From assembly GCF_000220395.1 (NCBI RefSeq), contig NW_004086346.1, positions 27,720 to 91,719 of the forward strand: 64,000 nt of DNA, read 5' to 3'. Both the position numbers and the translations under genes were made by a program. This DNA comes from Ichthyophthirius multifiliis. Its lineage: Eukaryota > Ciliophora > Oligohymenophorea > Hymenostomatida. Positions within the stretch are counted from its first letter, which is position 1, and each line of letters starts with the position of its first letter. Shown in pieces: positions 1 to 11,619 of this stretch. The notes under the pieces were generated by a model. That model was not told the DNA's origin and made no database searches. It saw only the letters and a list, made by a program, of their open reading frames with translations.

Positions 1-2
1 TA

Positions 3-572
3 GCAATAGCACATGAATATAATATTTAAGATGAATATTTAAAACCAGCAACTATGCCTTTTGTAGCAATGGCTAAAAAAGCAATTGATATAGATTGTAA
101 TATGGATTTGAGAAAAAGTTTAGAAGATTCAGTAGGTTAATTTTTTGCAAATGATACTATCTTATTTAGAGAAGATAGTGAACTTGGTGATATATAAAAT
201 AAGAGACTAAATAATGTTATTGAATATATAAATAAACTTTTAAATATCAGTTTAGAACCAACAGAAACTTTTTTCACCAAAGAGTTGTCTGAATAAGAAA
301 TATAAAAAATTAAGAAGTTTATTTAAGAATAGGATATATGGAAGTTAATATCCATATAATAGGCAACTATAAATTGCAAATCATCTTGTTTGGGTATTTC
401 GTTAATTAACAAATATATCGGAATTTAAGAATGCTTTGAACTTGCTAGACTTGAAGAAAGTTATTAAATTAATTAATATGGATTGGTAGAAGGATTCCAT
501 GATATAGATGAAAATACTTTGCGTCTTAATTTAGCTACAGCAAGACTTTTTAATGATTTAATAAATTTTTGA
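3..572 (+). CDS. ATPAF2: ATP synthase F1 assembly factor 2 (ATP12 family), 5' partial
   Basis: The 3' part of a gene entering from the left edge. ATP12 is a mitochondrial matrix chaperone that binds the F1 alpha subunit before F1 is assembled. The 189 codons present contain family landmarks in order: TMPFVAMAKKAID near the left edge, FFANDTILFRE, then the C-terminal core with ARLEESYQINQYGLVEGFHD followed by a short helix ending in NDLINF and a TGA. Many glutamines are encoded by TAA or TAG, so it only reads with the ciliate code. No intron is visible in this part. The N-terminal transit peptide and start lie outside the window. The family call is strong from the C-terminal LEExYQI..G..E..HD pattern; the gene symbol is by family, not by alignment. 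Confidence 0.85.
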
Positions 573-824
573 ATTAAATTATTCTGTTTTTTTATATATT
601 TTATAAATATAATTCTATTTTAGTAATTTTAGAGTTTTTATAATTTAGTATTTTAATTGGTTATTATACGTAAAATAAAAAAGATTTATGCTATTTTTAT
701 TTTTTTAATAATTAATAATTTTTCTTTATATATTTATTTAAAAATATAATATAATTATAAGAAAAAAAATTATTAATATTTTATTATTATTATAAAAATT
801 TATCAATAATTTAATTTTTTTTTA
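573..824. other. A/T-rich intergenic spacer
   Basis: Convergent 3' ends meet here (ATP12 on +, globin polyprotein on -). Almost only A and T, with no readable gene. Confidence 0.6.
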
Positions 825-3800
825 TCAAAAATAATTGTAATTAGGTTATTATTATACAAATATAAATTATTTTCTTAAAGGCTCTAAATATTTGTTTTTT
901 ATTTCATCTAAAAGACTATAATCAAAATCCAATTCTTAAAAAGATTAAATTAATAGTAATTTCATAACATCAAAATGAAAATTATTTAAACTTAAATTTT
1001 AATGTGATTCTTTAATTGATTTTCCTTAATAACTATAAATAAATATAATTTAAAATAGTTTAAATTAATTTTTATTATGTACCTTTAATCTCCTTTAAAT
1101 AATGAAGTCAAATATATAATCAATGTATTTTTATGCATTTCGATATCAACACTTGCAAAATATGTGTTAATCCTTTCGTCTTTTTATATTTTTTTTATAA
1201 ATAAATCAATAGCCATATTTAAATAGAATTCTCCTCCAATCCTTTCATAAATGCTTTATTTAATTGAAACAATATTATTTCTTAAAGTTTCTAATTTTTA
1301 AGATAATTTTATTAACTAAACTTAATCAATTCCCATTTCTCTAAAAGTTTAATCTAATAAAATCTTAAAAGTATCAAACTCGCTGTCTTTAATATTTAAA
1401 CCTAAATGTTTATCGTTCATATTTTTTCTTCATAGCTTTTTTATTTAAAAAATCAATTATTTAAAAAATTTATAAGTATTTAATTACGTTTAATCTCCTA
1501 CACAAGTTTCATGTTTTAGAAAATCAAAAAACTATTGTTTATATTTTTCAGCGTCAATAAATTTAAAATATTCTTTTAACTTATTATTATTCATAATTTT
1601 TACATAAAATCTTTCAATTGCAATTTTAATATTTTAACTATCACCTAATTCTTAAAACAAGCTTAAAGTTTTCTATTCTAAACATAACTTTTTAAATGAT
1701 TAGAATATTAATAATGCTTGAGAAATATCTTAAGATTATAAATTATGTTTTAATAAACTTTAAACTATAATTTCCTATAAAACATCAAAATGATTATCTC
1801 CAAATGTAATAGTTTAATAAATTTATTTTAATTTAATTTAATCTATCTTCCTTAATTTACCAAAAAATAAATAATTTAAAAAATTGACAATAAAAGTAAA
1901 TAATAATACGTATTAGGTTGTTCAAGAACAATCTATAAAATTATTAAAATTACTTATTTCTGTTAATCATACTAAATATTTTTAAAGGAAATATTAATTC
2001 TTTAATCTTATAAAATTTCATCATAAATATATTCAACAAGCTTTTTAATCCCATTTTCTCCTCCTATTTTTTCAAAGAGAGTATTTTGTTAATTAAAATT
2101 TATTAATTAAGAGCGAGAATATTCAAAACTTTTTCCAATTTCGATAATATTCTAATAATTTACATTTAGTTCTCTTGCACTATTCATTAAGTGTGATTTT
2201 ATTATATTAAATTAGTTTTCGCTTATTAAAACATAATTATATTTTTAATATTTTTCTTCAGTAATACTATTTAATATAATAAATAAATTTAAAAATATTT
2301 TTTTATCTTACAATTGTTTTCCTTTAAAACAAACAGTTAATATTTCTTAGAAATATTGTTTTTCTTAAATAATATCTTAATTCCTGTAGAGATGAGAAAT
2401 TCGAGCATCACATAAAAATCTATCAAATGTAAGATTTACAAGTTATTCAAGAAAAGATGCTCCTCCTAATATATAGTAATTAGATTGTTAATATTAGCTA
2501 CTTTATTTTACTGTAAAAACCAAATTTTATTGGGTAATTTCAGGTTTATAAACAATACTATCCCTCAATTAATTTAAAACTTCATGAATTTCTCTAATTT
2601 TAACTTCTTAGACTTTAAATTCTCTAAAAGTATTTTAAAAAGCTTAAAGTGCTTAATCAAAATCTTAATTTGTTATCTAAAGATGTCTGTGTGTATCTTT
2701 CATGTTATTTCCAGTATAACTATAATTAATAAATTACTTTTTGTAAAAGTATATTTTTTTTTTATAAAAAAAGGAACATAAATTAATAAATACTTATTTG
2801 GACCGCCAAAAGCAAAAGCAAGAAAATTTTTTAAATTTTCTTTTAATTTTTAAATATTTACGCCTTTAAAAAATGGACATAAGGTTTAACTTCCTAAAAA
2901 TTAATCGTATATTATATCAATAATTACCTCTATTCCCATTTCTCCTCCCAAAATATCATATAAAGGCATATTTTCATGGTCATTGTTTGGTACAATCAAT
3001 TATTTTATGGAATAAAGTCTTTCTTAAATTTCTTAAATTGTATTTTAATCAACATTGACTTTAAAAAAAGCTTAACAAAGCTATTTTACAAAAATATAAA
3101 AATCGTTTAATTTTATATTAAATTATTAATGTGTTTTTTTTAAACTTCTTCCTCTAAAATTATCATAAAAAGCTATTTCCTTTTAATTTCCTTACATTTC
3201 AAATATATTTTTTAAGTATTCTGTTAATTTTAATTTCATATTCTTTAAATTAACTTAACTAAAATTTATTTTTAAAAATTCATTTTTTAATATGTTATCA
3301 TAAAATATATTCACAGCTTCCTTCAAAATATTAATTCCACCAATTTTTTCTAAAAGCGATAATTAAGAATCTAAAGGACAAGCCTAAATACTAATAAGTA
3401 GTTAAAAAATGTGATCAGTATTCACTATTATATTTGAATTACATACATTTAAATATTAAATAAATCCCAATTTATCTAATATATATATACTTTTATATCT
3501 TTAATTTTGAAATAATCCTATTGGGACTTTGAAATTTTTAAATAATTTACCTTGAGGATCTGGAAAAATACCTATACTAAACTAAGATATTCCATTTACA
3601 TTATTAAGAATTTATTTTATTATATTTAATTATTAATCAATAATAAAAATTATTTCACAGTGTCTTTCATAAAATTATTAAAATAGTTAATTATACATAA
3701 TGAATTGCTCTAAAAAGTCTTAAAAAGGGTAAAACATTAATATTAAATACCTTCCTTAATAATCTTTTAATTATTTTTAAATTAAGCTATTATTCAAATA

Positions 3801-3991
3801 GCAACTCCCTATAAATTAAGGTGCTTGTATTCCAATTTATATTTTATGTTAAACTTTTGAAAATAAATTTAATTTATTAAATATATTTGATAATTTTAAT
3901 AACTAATACATTCTTCAGTCTTTTATTATGTTTAAATTAATGTTTCTTAAGTATCTTAATATAGATAATTTGTGTTTTTACAGTTTCCCAT
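825..3991 (-). CDS. Peroxiredoxin-like domain fused to six tandem truncated hemoglobin domains
   Basis: About 950 residues. The start codon gives MGNCKNTNYL, a possible N-myristoylation/palmitoylation signal. Residues ~33-190 resemble a 2-Cys peroxiredoxin: IGIQAPQFIGS, LKDYQGRYLILMFYP, HCEIIFIID, and a late ACPLDS. The stretch after FYP is shortened and has no cysteine where the peroxidatic FxCPTE motif should be. From ~193 on, six 2/2 globin repeats of 120-140 residues start near 193, 323, 462, 590, 712 and 830, each with a LxEKIGGxxxI-type opening (LLEKIGGIN, LYDILGGEM, YILGGASF, LFEKIGGEN, LFQELGDSQ, IYERIGGEF). Repeat 2 is the most canonical: FGGPNNYTGNNMKDTHRHL with the F8 histidine. 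Repeats 1, 5 and 6 also keep a histidine at that position; 3 and 4 do not. Introns lie at about 3854-3909, 2720-2793, 1851-1909, 1436-1487 and 1024-1082; the last leaves a one-base phase problem. Truncated hemoglobins bind heme and handle O2, NO or peroxide. The role of this fusion is unknown. Confidence 0.8.
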
Positions 3992-4692
3992 TGTAATTTA
4001 AATTAAATTATTTTATTTTTATTTAAAATAATAAATTTTAATATAAAATTTTATAGTATAATTTATTGTTTTATTTTATTAGTTATTTTTAAATATTTTT
4101 AATTTAGTAAATTTATAATATTTTTATAAATTTGAGCTTTTTTATTTGATAAATAAATATTTCATTTCTTTAAAATAATATAATATTTATTTAAAAAGAA
4201 TTAGGATAAAAAAAATAGAGTAAAAAATTATTTATATATTTTTAAATAAATTTATCAATATATTTAAAAAATAATCTTATATTAATAAATATAAAATTAA
4301 TATTTTTTTTTTTACTTTTTGAATATAGAATTTTTTTAATTACATATTTTGATTTATTTTATTTTAATTTATATATTAACTAAATTTTTTCATATTTTTT
4401 TTTTTTAATTTTTATATATATTTTAATTAAGATTATTATCATTTTTATTAAAATTTTACATATTTTAATTTAGATTATTATTTTCTATTTTAAAAGATGT
4501 ATATAAATATAGTCTTATTTATTTGCTTTTATATAGAAAAATCTCTTTTGATAATAGTATCAAATACAAAAAATCAAAATTAATCAATATACTTTGTTAT
4601 ATGTAAAAAAAAAGATAATAAAAATATATTACAATATTAAATAAAAAAATTATTATATAGAAAATAAATATATATATATATAAAATAATTAA
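3992..4692. other. Divergent intergenic region, A/T-rich
   Basis: About 700 bases between two divergent genes (globin polyprotein on -, WD40 protein on +), so promoters for both should lie here. It is nearly all A/T. The minus-strand ORF at 4637-4894 is antisense to the WD40 gene start. I see no gene or defined site. Confidence 0.5.
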
Positions 4693-6946
4693 ATGTATGA
4701 TTAATCAAAAAAAAAAAAAACACAATGTTTTCTAAAATAATGTTTAAGATTAAAAACTCATTCTTATGGTTTAGGAGGAATAAGATATAATAACATAATA
4801 GTATTATCCCAAAAAATATTAATAATTCCAATAGGTTGCTCGTTAAGTATTTGGGATACTGAGAAAAGAGAAAGAATAAGTTTAATATAGTCAAATAATG
4901 ATATTATATAAGTACTTTTAAAATATTAAAATTATTTATTTTCAATATCTTATAGTGGATAAATATCTGTAATTGATATAAATAATGAATTTAATATAAT
5001 AAATGAATTATAAACTTAAGGAAGAAAAGTAAAGTATGCATCATTAACAAATTAATTCTTATGTATTTCAAAAGATGAATTCAATGAAAAAGAAGAAGGA
5101 ATAACAGAAATATTTGAAATAAAAAAGTTAATAAATCTTGCATTTAAATAAGAAGGAAATTATTATTAAATAATAGGAAGATTTGTTTATGGAACCTTAA
5201 TTTAATAGTCAAAGTTAATAATTTTTGAAGAAAAAAATTAATAAAATGATTAATCTTAAAATTTAATAAAAAATAATACTTCTTTTTCATAATTCAATAT
5301 TAAAAATATCTAATATGATATAATATAAATTGATTTAATAGAAAAGAATATAATTAAAAAATAATCTTTAAATTGTTCTGATTTCGGGAACATAATAAAT
5401 GGATGCTCTAATGGGATTAATTTTGGTGCTTTTTTAAGTATAAATAGATATTTGCTTATTTTAGAATTGTAAAATCTTCAAATAATTGCACTTTCTAAAA
5501 TATAAGGAAGCGGCTAAATATTTACCTCAAAATTCGTCGATGAAACATTATTTTTAATTCAGATAAGTTCTATTATAATGAAAATCTTTTGTTAAAAACT
5601 CTATGAAAATAATAATGAATTTCCATCACTTTTGAGCCTAAGTACTTTGAATTAAGAATTATATACAAATTGCTTTTAAATTCAAAAAATTAAATCTGAT
5701 GCTATTTCCTCATAAAATTATTTTCTAGATGTTGTCAATAATTTCATTTTTACATCTAACTTTAATACTTTTTATATTTAATGCATCGATTCATAATTTG
5801 AACCTAGTTTAATAAAAATCGAAAACTAAATTAAAATTACTTGCTCTGGTCTTGCAGTTAAACCTGATTCTTGTCTTATTGCAGTTGGAGATATGGTTGG
5901 AAATATTATTGTTTATTAAAATTAAAATAATAATCCTTCTAATGAGAAATATGCATAATTTTTTATAGCTAAAGCCGTAAGAAGCTTAGAATGGCACCCA
6001 AGAAATGATGAATTGTTTATAGGAACAATGCAAGGATAAATTTATAAATGGAATTATGAAAATAATAATTAAAAAGTAAAATAAGTTGCTTATTTTTAAG
6101 GAGGAATTACAAGTTTAAGGTTTAAATGTAATGGTTTTTATATATTTTTTTATAAATTTATTAATTATATAAAGAATCTGATAATAATTTCTATCTTTTA
6201 TCCTCTTCTACAGAAGAATAATTTGCTATTTTATTAGAAGAAGAAAATAATTACAAAATTTTAAATTTAGCTTATGCTCATCTTCCTTTAGAGTCATCAG
6301 CTTAGTTTGGTTCTTTAGGTAAAAAAACAAATCAAATTTAATAAAATAACATTATATAATAAAAAAGACAAATATTCGGAAATATGGTCAGCTGTAAAAA
6401 TCATTACTAAATAGCAACATGCAGTGAAGATTAATGTGTTAATATTTATGATTTGAGGAATAAGTAGCCTATAAAAATATAAAATATAAAAGGACATTTA
6501 TTAGCTGTTACTTGTATAGATTGGAAAGTAATTTATATTTATTATTATATCTATTTTAATTTAATTATTTTAGTAAATGAATCAATAATTAAGTGAGATT
6601 TTTATTTCTTGTTCTGATGATAAAACAGTTAAAATATATAATCCTTAGTAAAAATTTTAATTAATTCATGAATTTAATACAAATTTTGTTAATGAATGGC
6701 ACACATTAACATATTTGTCTCTTGAAAATGTAAACATAGATATTAATATTTTATATTTAAATATATAAAAATTAATAGGGTGGTACTAGAGTTGCAATTG
6801 GATATCTGTTTATTTATGATTTATTAAATTATGAATTCTAATATTGTGAAAAAATCCATATGGGAGGAATTGAAGGATTAATATGGAAAAATAATTAAAT
6901 TTTCACATGTTCTAATGATTGCTGTATAAATATAATTACTCTTTGA
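4693..6946 (+). CDS. WD40-repeat protein
   Basis: About 690 residues. The chosen ATG opens a reading frame that runs with only Gln TAA/TAG to about 6127. Two WD clusters are visible. N-terminal: CSLSIWDTEKRER and ISYSGQISVIDI. C-terminal: VRSLEWHPRNDELFIGTMQG with QIYKWN, then CDINVYD-like ICSEDQCVNIYDLR, then SCSDDKTVKIYNP and TCSNDCCINI just before TGA. The middle is a poorly conserved stretch rich in Ile, Asn and Gln. Three short introns fall near 6128-6174, 6526-6574 and 6728-6779, all in the 3' half. WD40 propellers are protein-interaction scaffolds; I cannot name a specific family. The N-terminal frame begins in an A-rich run (14 A), so a base error there could change the start. Confidence 0.75.
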
Positions 6947-7086
6947 AAAAATTATATAATTAAATTTATAGATTAAAAAAGAATAAATATATAAATCTTT
7001 ATATATGTATTTTTTGTTTAATTTATAACGTATTTTTCTTTTTTCATTATTAATAAATATAATTCTAAAAAAAGTAAATATTTTAA

Positions 7087-8300
7087 ATGGATATACAATA
7101 TGAATATTTATTGTCAGTAGCAGAAAACTTATTGTAATAAAGTGAAATGCCAAAAGAAATTTTGGCAAAATATTTTACTTTGAAATAAATAACACTTAAA
7201 TAGAAACTTTATTAAGACTAAATACAATAAAATATTTTAATGAATTTTATAAATATGTTATAATAAACAATAGATAATGTTTAAAATCACGAATAAAATT
7301 TAATTAATTTTAAATAATAAATAGGTAATAATATTAAAAATCTATATTTCTTAATATTAACTAAAATATAGAAGGATATAATGATCTACATGAAAATTTA
7401 GATTCTTTTTATATAAAATTTGTTAAAATAATAAAATATAATGAGGAACTAAATACAAATATATAAAAAAATAATAAAAAAGAAAAATAATAAGAAATGG
7501 AATAATATAAAAATGAATTATAAGAATAGAATAAATAATTAAAATATGAAATATAAAAACTAAATAAATAGTTCGATTAGTCTTTTTAATCTAAAATAGA
7601 TTTTTATTCAAATCATAAAATTTATTAATTAGAATAATAAGTTTAATAAAAAAATATTATTTTGAACAAAATTAAATAGTTTTCTTAAAAATATTAGAAT
7701 CTAATAAAAAAATATAATAATAATTTCCCTTAAAATGAAAATAATGAATTTATTTTTTATATAAATATTCTTATATTTATTATAAATACTTTTGAAACTG
7801 ATAATATATAACTTATATAAAAATTAGTTGGTGTTAATAAATAAAAGGAATTTAAAAATATTTATGAAAAAAAAAGTTTTTATGAAGATTTAGAATAAAC
7901 ATATATTGACGTAAATCATTATTTTATATTAATTAGAATTTTTTTTACAAATTATAAATTAAATATTATTATTATAAATATAAAAAAAGATGTAAAATTA
8001 AATTTAAGATTCATCAAAAAAAAATATTTATTAAAATTATTAATGAAAGATAGATAATAAGAAACATATTAATTAGAAAAAATAATCAAAATATAGAAAA
8101 TATTTTATTAATTTAATTTATATATTATTTATAAAAAATATAAAATTAATATATTTATATATTATAATATATAAATTATATTATTAATATATTTTTATAA
8201 TATGATTTTCGTATAAAATATATAAATTTCATTTTCTTATAAAATTAGACTTTTATAATATTTTAATGATTCTTAAAAGTTTTAATTTATAAAATATTGA
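7087..8300 (+). CDS. Glu/Gln/Lys-rich coiled-coil protein, hypothetical
   Basis: Starts MDIQYEYLLSVAENLLQ at the first ATG after the WD40 gene and runs through about 350 codons with no TGA apart from one intron near 7324-7371. The middle has long runs of Gln, Lys and Glu (for example QEMEQYKNELQEQNKQLKYE) typical of a coiled coil. The last third is Ile/Leu/Tyr/Lys-rich, low in complexity and may be 3' untranslated sequence or contain unrecognised introns; the first in-frame TGA is at 8298-8300. No domain is recognised. The first 140 codons are more convincing than the end. It converges on a possible minus-strand gene that stops at 8309. Confidence 0.5.
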
Positions 8301-8308
8301 TTTAAATC

Positions 8309-8959
8309 TCATATATTATATAATATATATATTACCTAAAACTTTTATGTTCGCATATATTATATTACTTTATTAGTTTGATATTTTAAAAATATTTATA
8401 AAATAAATTTAAATTCAGAATAACTTCTTATTAATTTTATTATAATCATTTACTCCTAAAAAAAGAAACCACAATTAAGTTTTCTTTTCTTATTTGATTG
8501 GCTTTCTTTAGAAAAAATAATTTTTTAAATTATAAATAATTATTCTTAATACAACATTACAAATTATTCAAGATTTATATTAAATCTATCTTAAAAAGCA
8601 TTTATAATATTTATCTTTTTATTTTATTCTCTTTATTTCAAATATTGAATTATATTAATTATAAATTAATATTAATATTTGTCTATTTTAAATTAATAAT
8701 TTATTTTATTTAATATGTTTGAAAATAATATTCTTAGAATAAATAGAAAAACTTTATTTAAAATTTCAATGCTTTTTAGGTTGTAATTAGTTTCTAAACC
8801 AAAATAATTTACATATTATTTTTTTATTATATCCAGTTTAATTTCACCGTAAGTCCTATTTTAAAAAAATATTTACAATTATATTTCGGTCTGTAGATAA
8901 AGCTCTAAACAAGCTAAAATAAAATATTTCTTTTACAATATATAAATAATTATAAATGT
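8309..8959 (-). CDS. Possible hypothetical protein, boundaries uncertain
   Basis: A minus-strand frame of about 215 codons stays free of TGA and includes protein-like stretches such as RTYGEIKLDIIKKQYVNYF and NAFQDRFNINLEQFVMLYQ. No start codon can be assigned, and a second frame is also open over the 5' half, so unseen introns are likely. No family is recognised. In DNA this poor in G, an open frame of this length is only modest evidence. It could be the 3' end of the equally weak signal at 9500-10947, with the TTTAA repeat lying in an intron. Confidence 0.3.
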
Positions 8960-9360
8960 TATATTTTTTTTATTATATTATAATTTAATTAACTAAATTT
9001 TTATATTGCAAATTAAAAATATTATAAAAATATGCGTAAATATATTTCAAAACATTTTCAAACATATAATATTTTATTTTTAACTAAAGAACTAAATAAA
9101 ATAAAAGACATTAATTAATTAAAACTATATATATATTTATTTTTAAAAAGTTAAATTTAAAAATTATTATTAATATAATATATTAATTATTTTATGATTT
9201 TTATTTTTCTTTAATTTTTCTATATACAATAAAATAAATTTATCAATTTTTTTTATTGATTATATTTAAAAAAAATACAGAAAAATAAAAAATTATAAAC
9301 AAATATTTGAATTTTTAGATAAATAAATATTTTTTTAAATATAATAAAAATCTTATCTAA

Positions 9361-9493
9361 TTTAATTTAATTTAATTTAATTTAATTTAATTTAATTTAA
9401 TTTAATTTAATTTAATTTAATTTCATTTAATTTCATTTAATTTCATTTAATTTAATTTCATTTAATTTCATTTAATTTCATTTAATTTCATTT
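9361..9493. repeat. (TTTAA)n pentanucleotide tandem repeat
   Basis: Twelve perfect TTTAA units fill 9361-9420, followed by about 14 units in which TTTCA alternates with TTTAA. The variant is confined to the right half, so unit duplication has spread it locally. It lies between two weak minus-strand coding signals. Confidence 0.95.
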
Positions 9494-9499
9494 ATTTAT

Positions 9500-10947
9500 A
9501 AATTAAGGATATTTAATTAAATATATAGATTATTTTATATTTTCATAATCTTCATTAATAAAGTTTTAGACTACAACTATCTTCATAAGTAAACATCAAT
9601 TAGAATTTTTTTAAAATATTAATAAAAAGAAAAATATTACATGAATTTGACTAAATCATATTAATCTTAATATTAATGAAATTTATTTATAACTAATTTA
9701 ATATATTATTCTTATGTATTCATTTTTTATGTTTTTTTAATTTTTTTTTTATCATGATTAATTAATATTTAAGTTTTTATATATTTATTCTTTTCGCACT
9801 TTATTTATTAAGAAAAAAAGAGTTTCAATTTTATTAATTATAATATTATTACTATTATCTTTAAAGGGGTTTTAAAATTTTATTTTTCTTAAAAAGCACA
9901 ATTATCCTTTAATATTTTAATAAAAAAAATTTCTTAATTTTAATAAGCCTTTAAATTTTCAATAATTAGTTTTAAAAAAGATGAAAATCTATTGATATTA
10001 AAAAATGATTATATAAGATTATTTAAATTAACTAATTTCAATACATTTTTAAATAATTTAACATTTTCTAAAAAAAACATAAAAGGAAAAAGATAATAAT
10101 AATTAATTTTAGGATTTTATTAGTTTTAAAAATTTTGAAACTAATTAATAAAATATTAGTTATTATCAGAAAAAAAAATATAATATTTTTTTCTTCAAAG
10201 TTCAGATAATTTTTATTTTTAATTTTTTTTAAAAATTATTTTATTCGATAAAAATAAAAAAAAAATTGCATTTTTAATATTTGTTTCTAAAAATAAATAT
10301 TATATATAAAAAGCAAAGATTATTGCATCTTTTATATATTATTTTGTTATTTTTATTTATAAAATGTTTATTTTCAAAACTCATTTCCATTTTAAAAATT
10401 ACTTTTTTTAGTAATTTTATTTTGAGCAATCGTTTAACAGATTATTTGAAATTTAAATTAATCATTAATTATTTTATAATTTTCATATACACTGAATAAA
10501 TTTAAATTTTTTGATAGTTTGCTTAGTTTAATTATTTCTTTTGAACTTTATTTCTTAAATTTCAATTTAAAAGTTCATATATATTATATTATCAAATTTC
10601 ACTTTATTTAAAAATTTATTTATTTTCTAATTAATTTTTTTTCTATTTTGGTGATTATTCTTAATTCTAAAATAAACACTTCCTAAATTTATGGTTATGT
10701 TAGCAATTTACGTAAGGAAGGGGTTATATATTGCTCTAAAATATCTATTATTTCATTACTCAATGTTTAGAATAGAAATAATATTTCTCAAAAATTAATT
10801 GTTTTTTTAAACTGTAAAAATACTTAATATTGGAATAATAAAATAACATTTATTTGAAAAGTTAAATTCCATATAATAATTGTTTTTTTATTCTTTCTCT
10901 TATTTTTATTTTAAATCAAAAAAAGCCATTATTAATTTTTCTTACAT
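9500..10947 (-). pseudogene. Poorly resolved coding region, decayed or intron-rich gene
   Basis: Several protein-like stretches occur on the minus strand in different frames: an ATG at 10947 giving MQEKLIMAFFDLKQ, then SNEIIDILEQYITPSLRKLL around 10660-10760, then IENLKAYQNQEIFFIKILKD around 9880-9970, then about 35 codons starting MKIVVVQNFINEDYE near 9590. In-frame TGAs separate them and I cannot find a consistent set of GTA...AG introns to join them. Either this is a real gene with several introns and base errors, or a decaying copy. No family is recognised. The plus-strand ORF at 10281-10499 is low complexity and I do not support it. Confidence 0.3.
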
Positions 10948-11461
10948 TTATTGAGGTTTTAAAAAAAATTAATTAAAAATAAAAAATTAATATTAACAAA
11001 TAATACTTTTAAGGCAGATTATTATTATTTATTAAAACTCTAATAATCATATTTTATTTAAATAATCATAATTTATATATAAAACTCAATGATTAGGCTT
11101 TTATTATGATATAACATAGGAATGTCATATACTTAATATTTTTTCAATTATATTGAATTTATTTATTTAAAAAACAATAACAATATATTTTTTAAGAAAA
11201 AATGATTATAAATTATCAAAAATAAATTTATTACTAATTAAGTGTTATTTATTTTATTTACTTAAATGTAAACTTATTTATTGATTTTCATAAATAAGAA
11301 TTGTGTTAAACTTTTATTATTAAATTTTATATATTTAACTTTTTATATTTGATTAATATATACTTATTAAAAACGAAAAAATTAAATAAATAAAGTATAT
11401 CTAAATGATTTTTATTATAATATATTTAATTTAAATAGGATAAGTAATAACATTTTTTTTT
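10948..11461. other. A/T-rich spacer
   Basis: No gene or structured element seen. The next gene (WDR26-like) ends at 11462. Confidence 0.5.
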
Positions 11462-11585
11462 TCAGTTTTCTTCTTCTGCTTCTTCAAATTCATCTTCATC
11501 TTCTTCATCATCATCTTCATTATCCTCAATTTAATAATCTTCTTCTTCATTTTCACCATCTTCATCATCTTCTTCTTCCTCTTCT

Positions 11586-11619
<34 letters not shown>

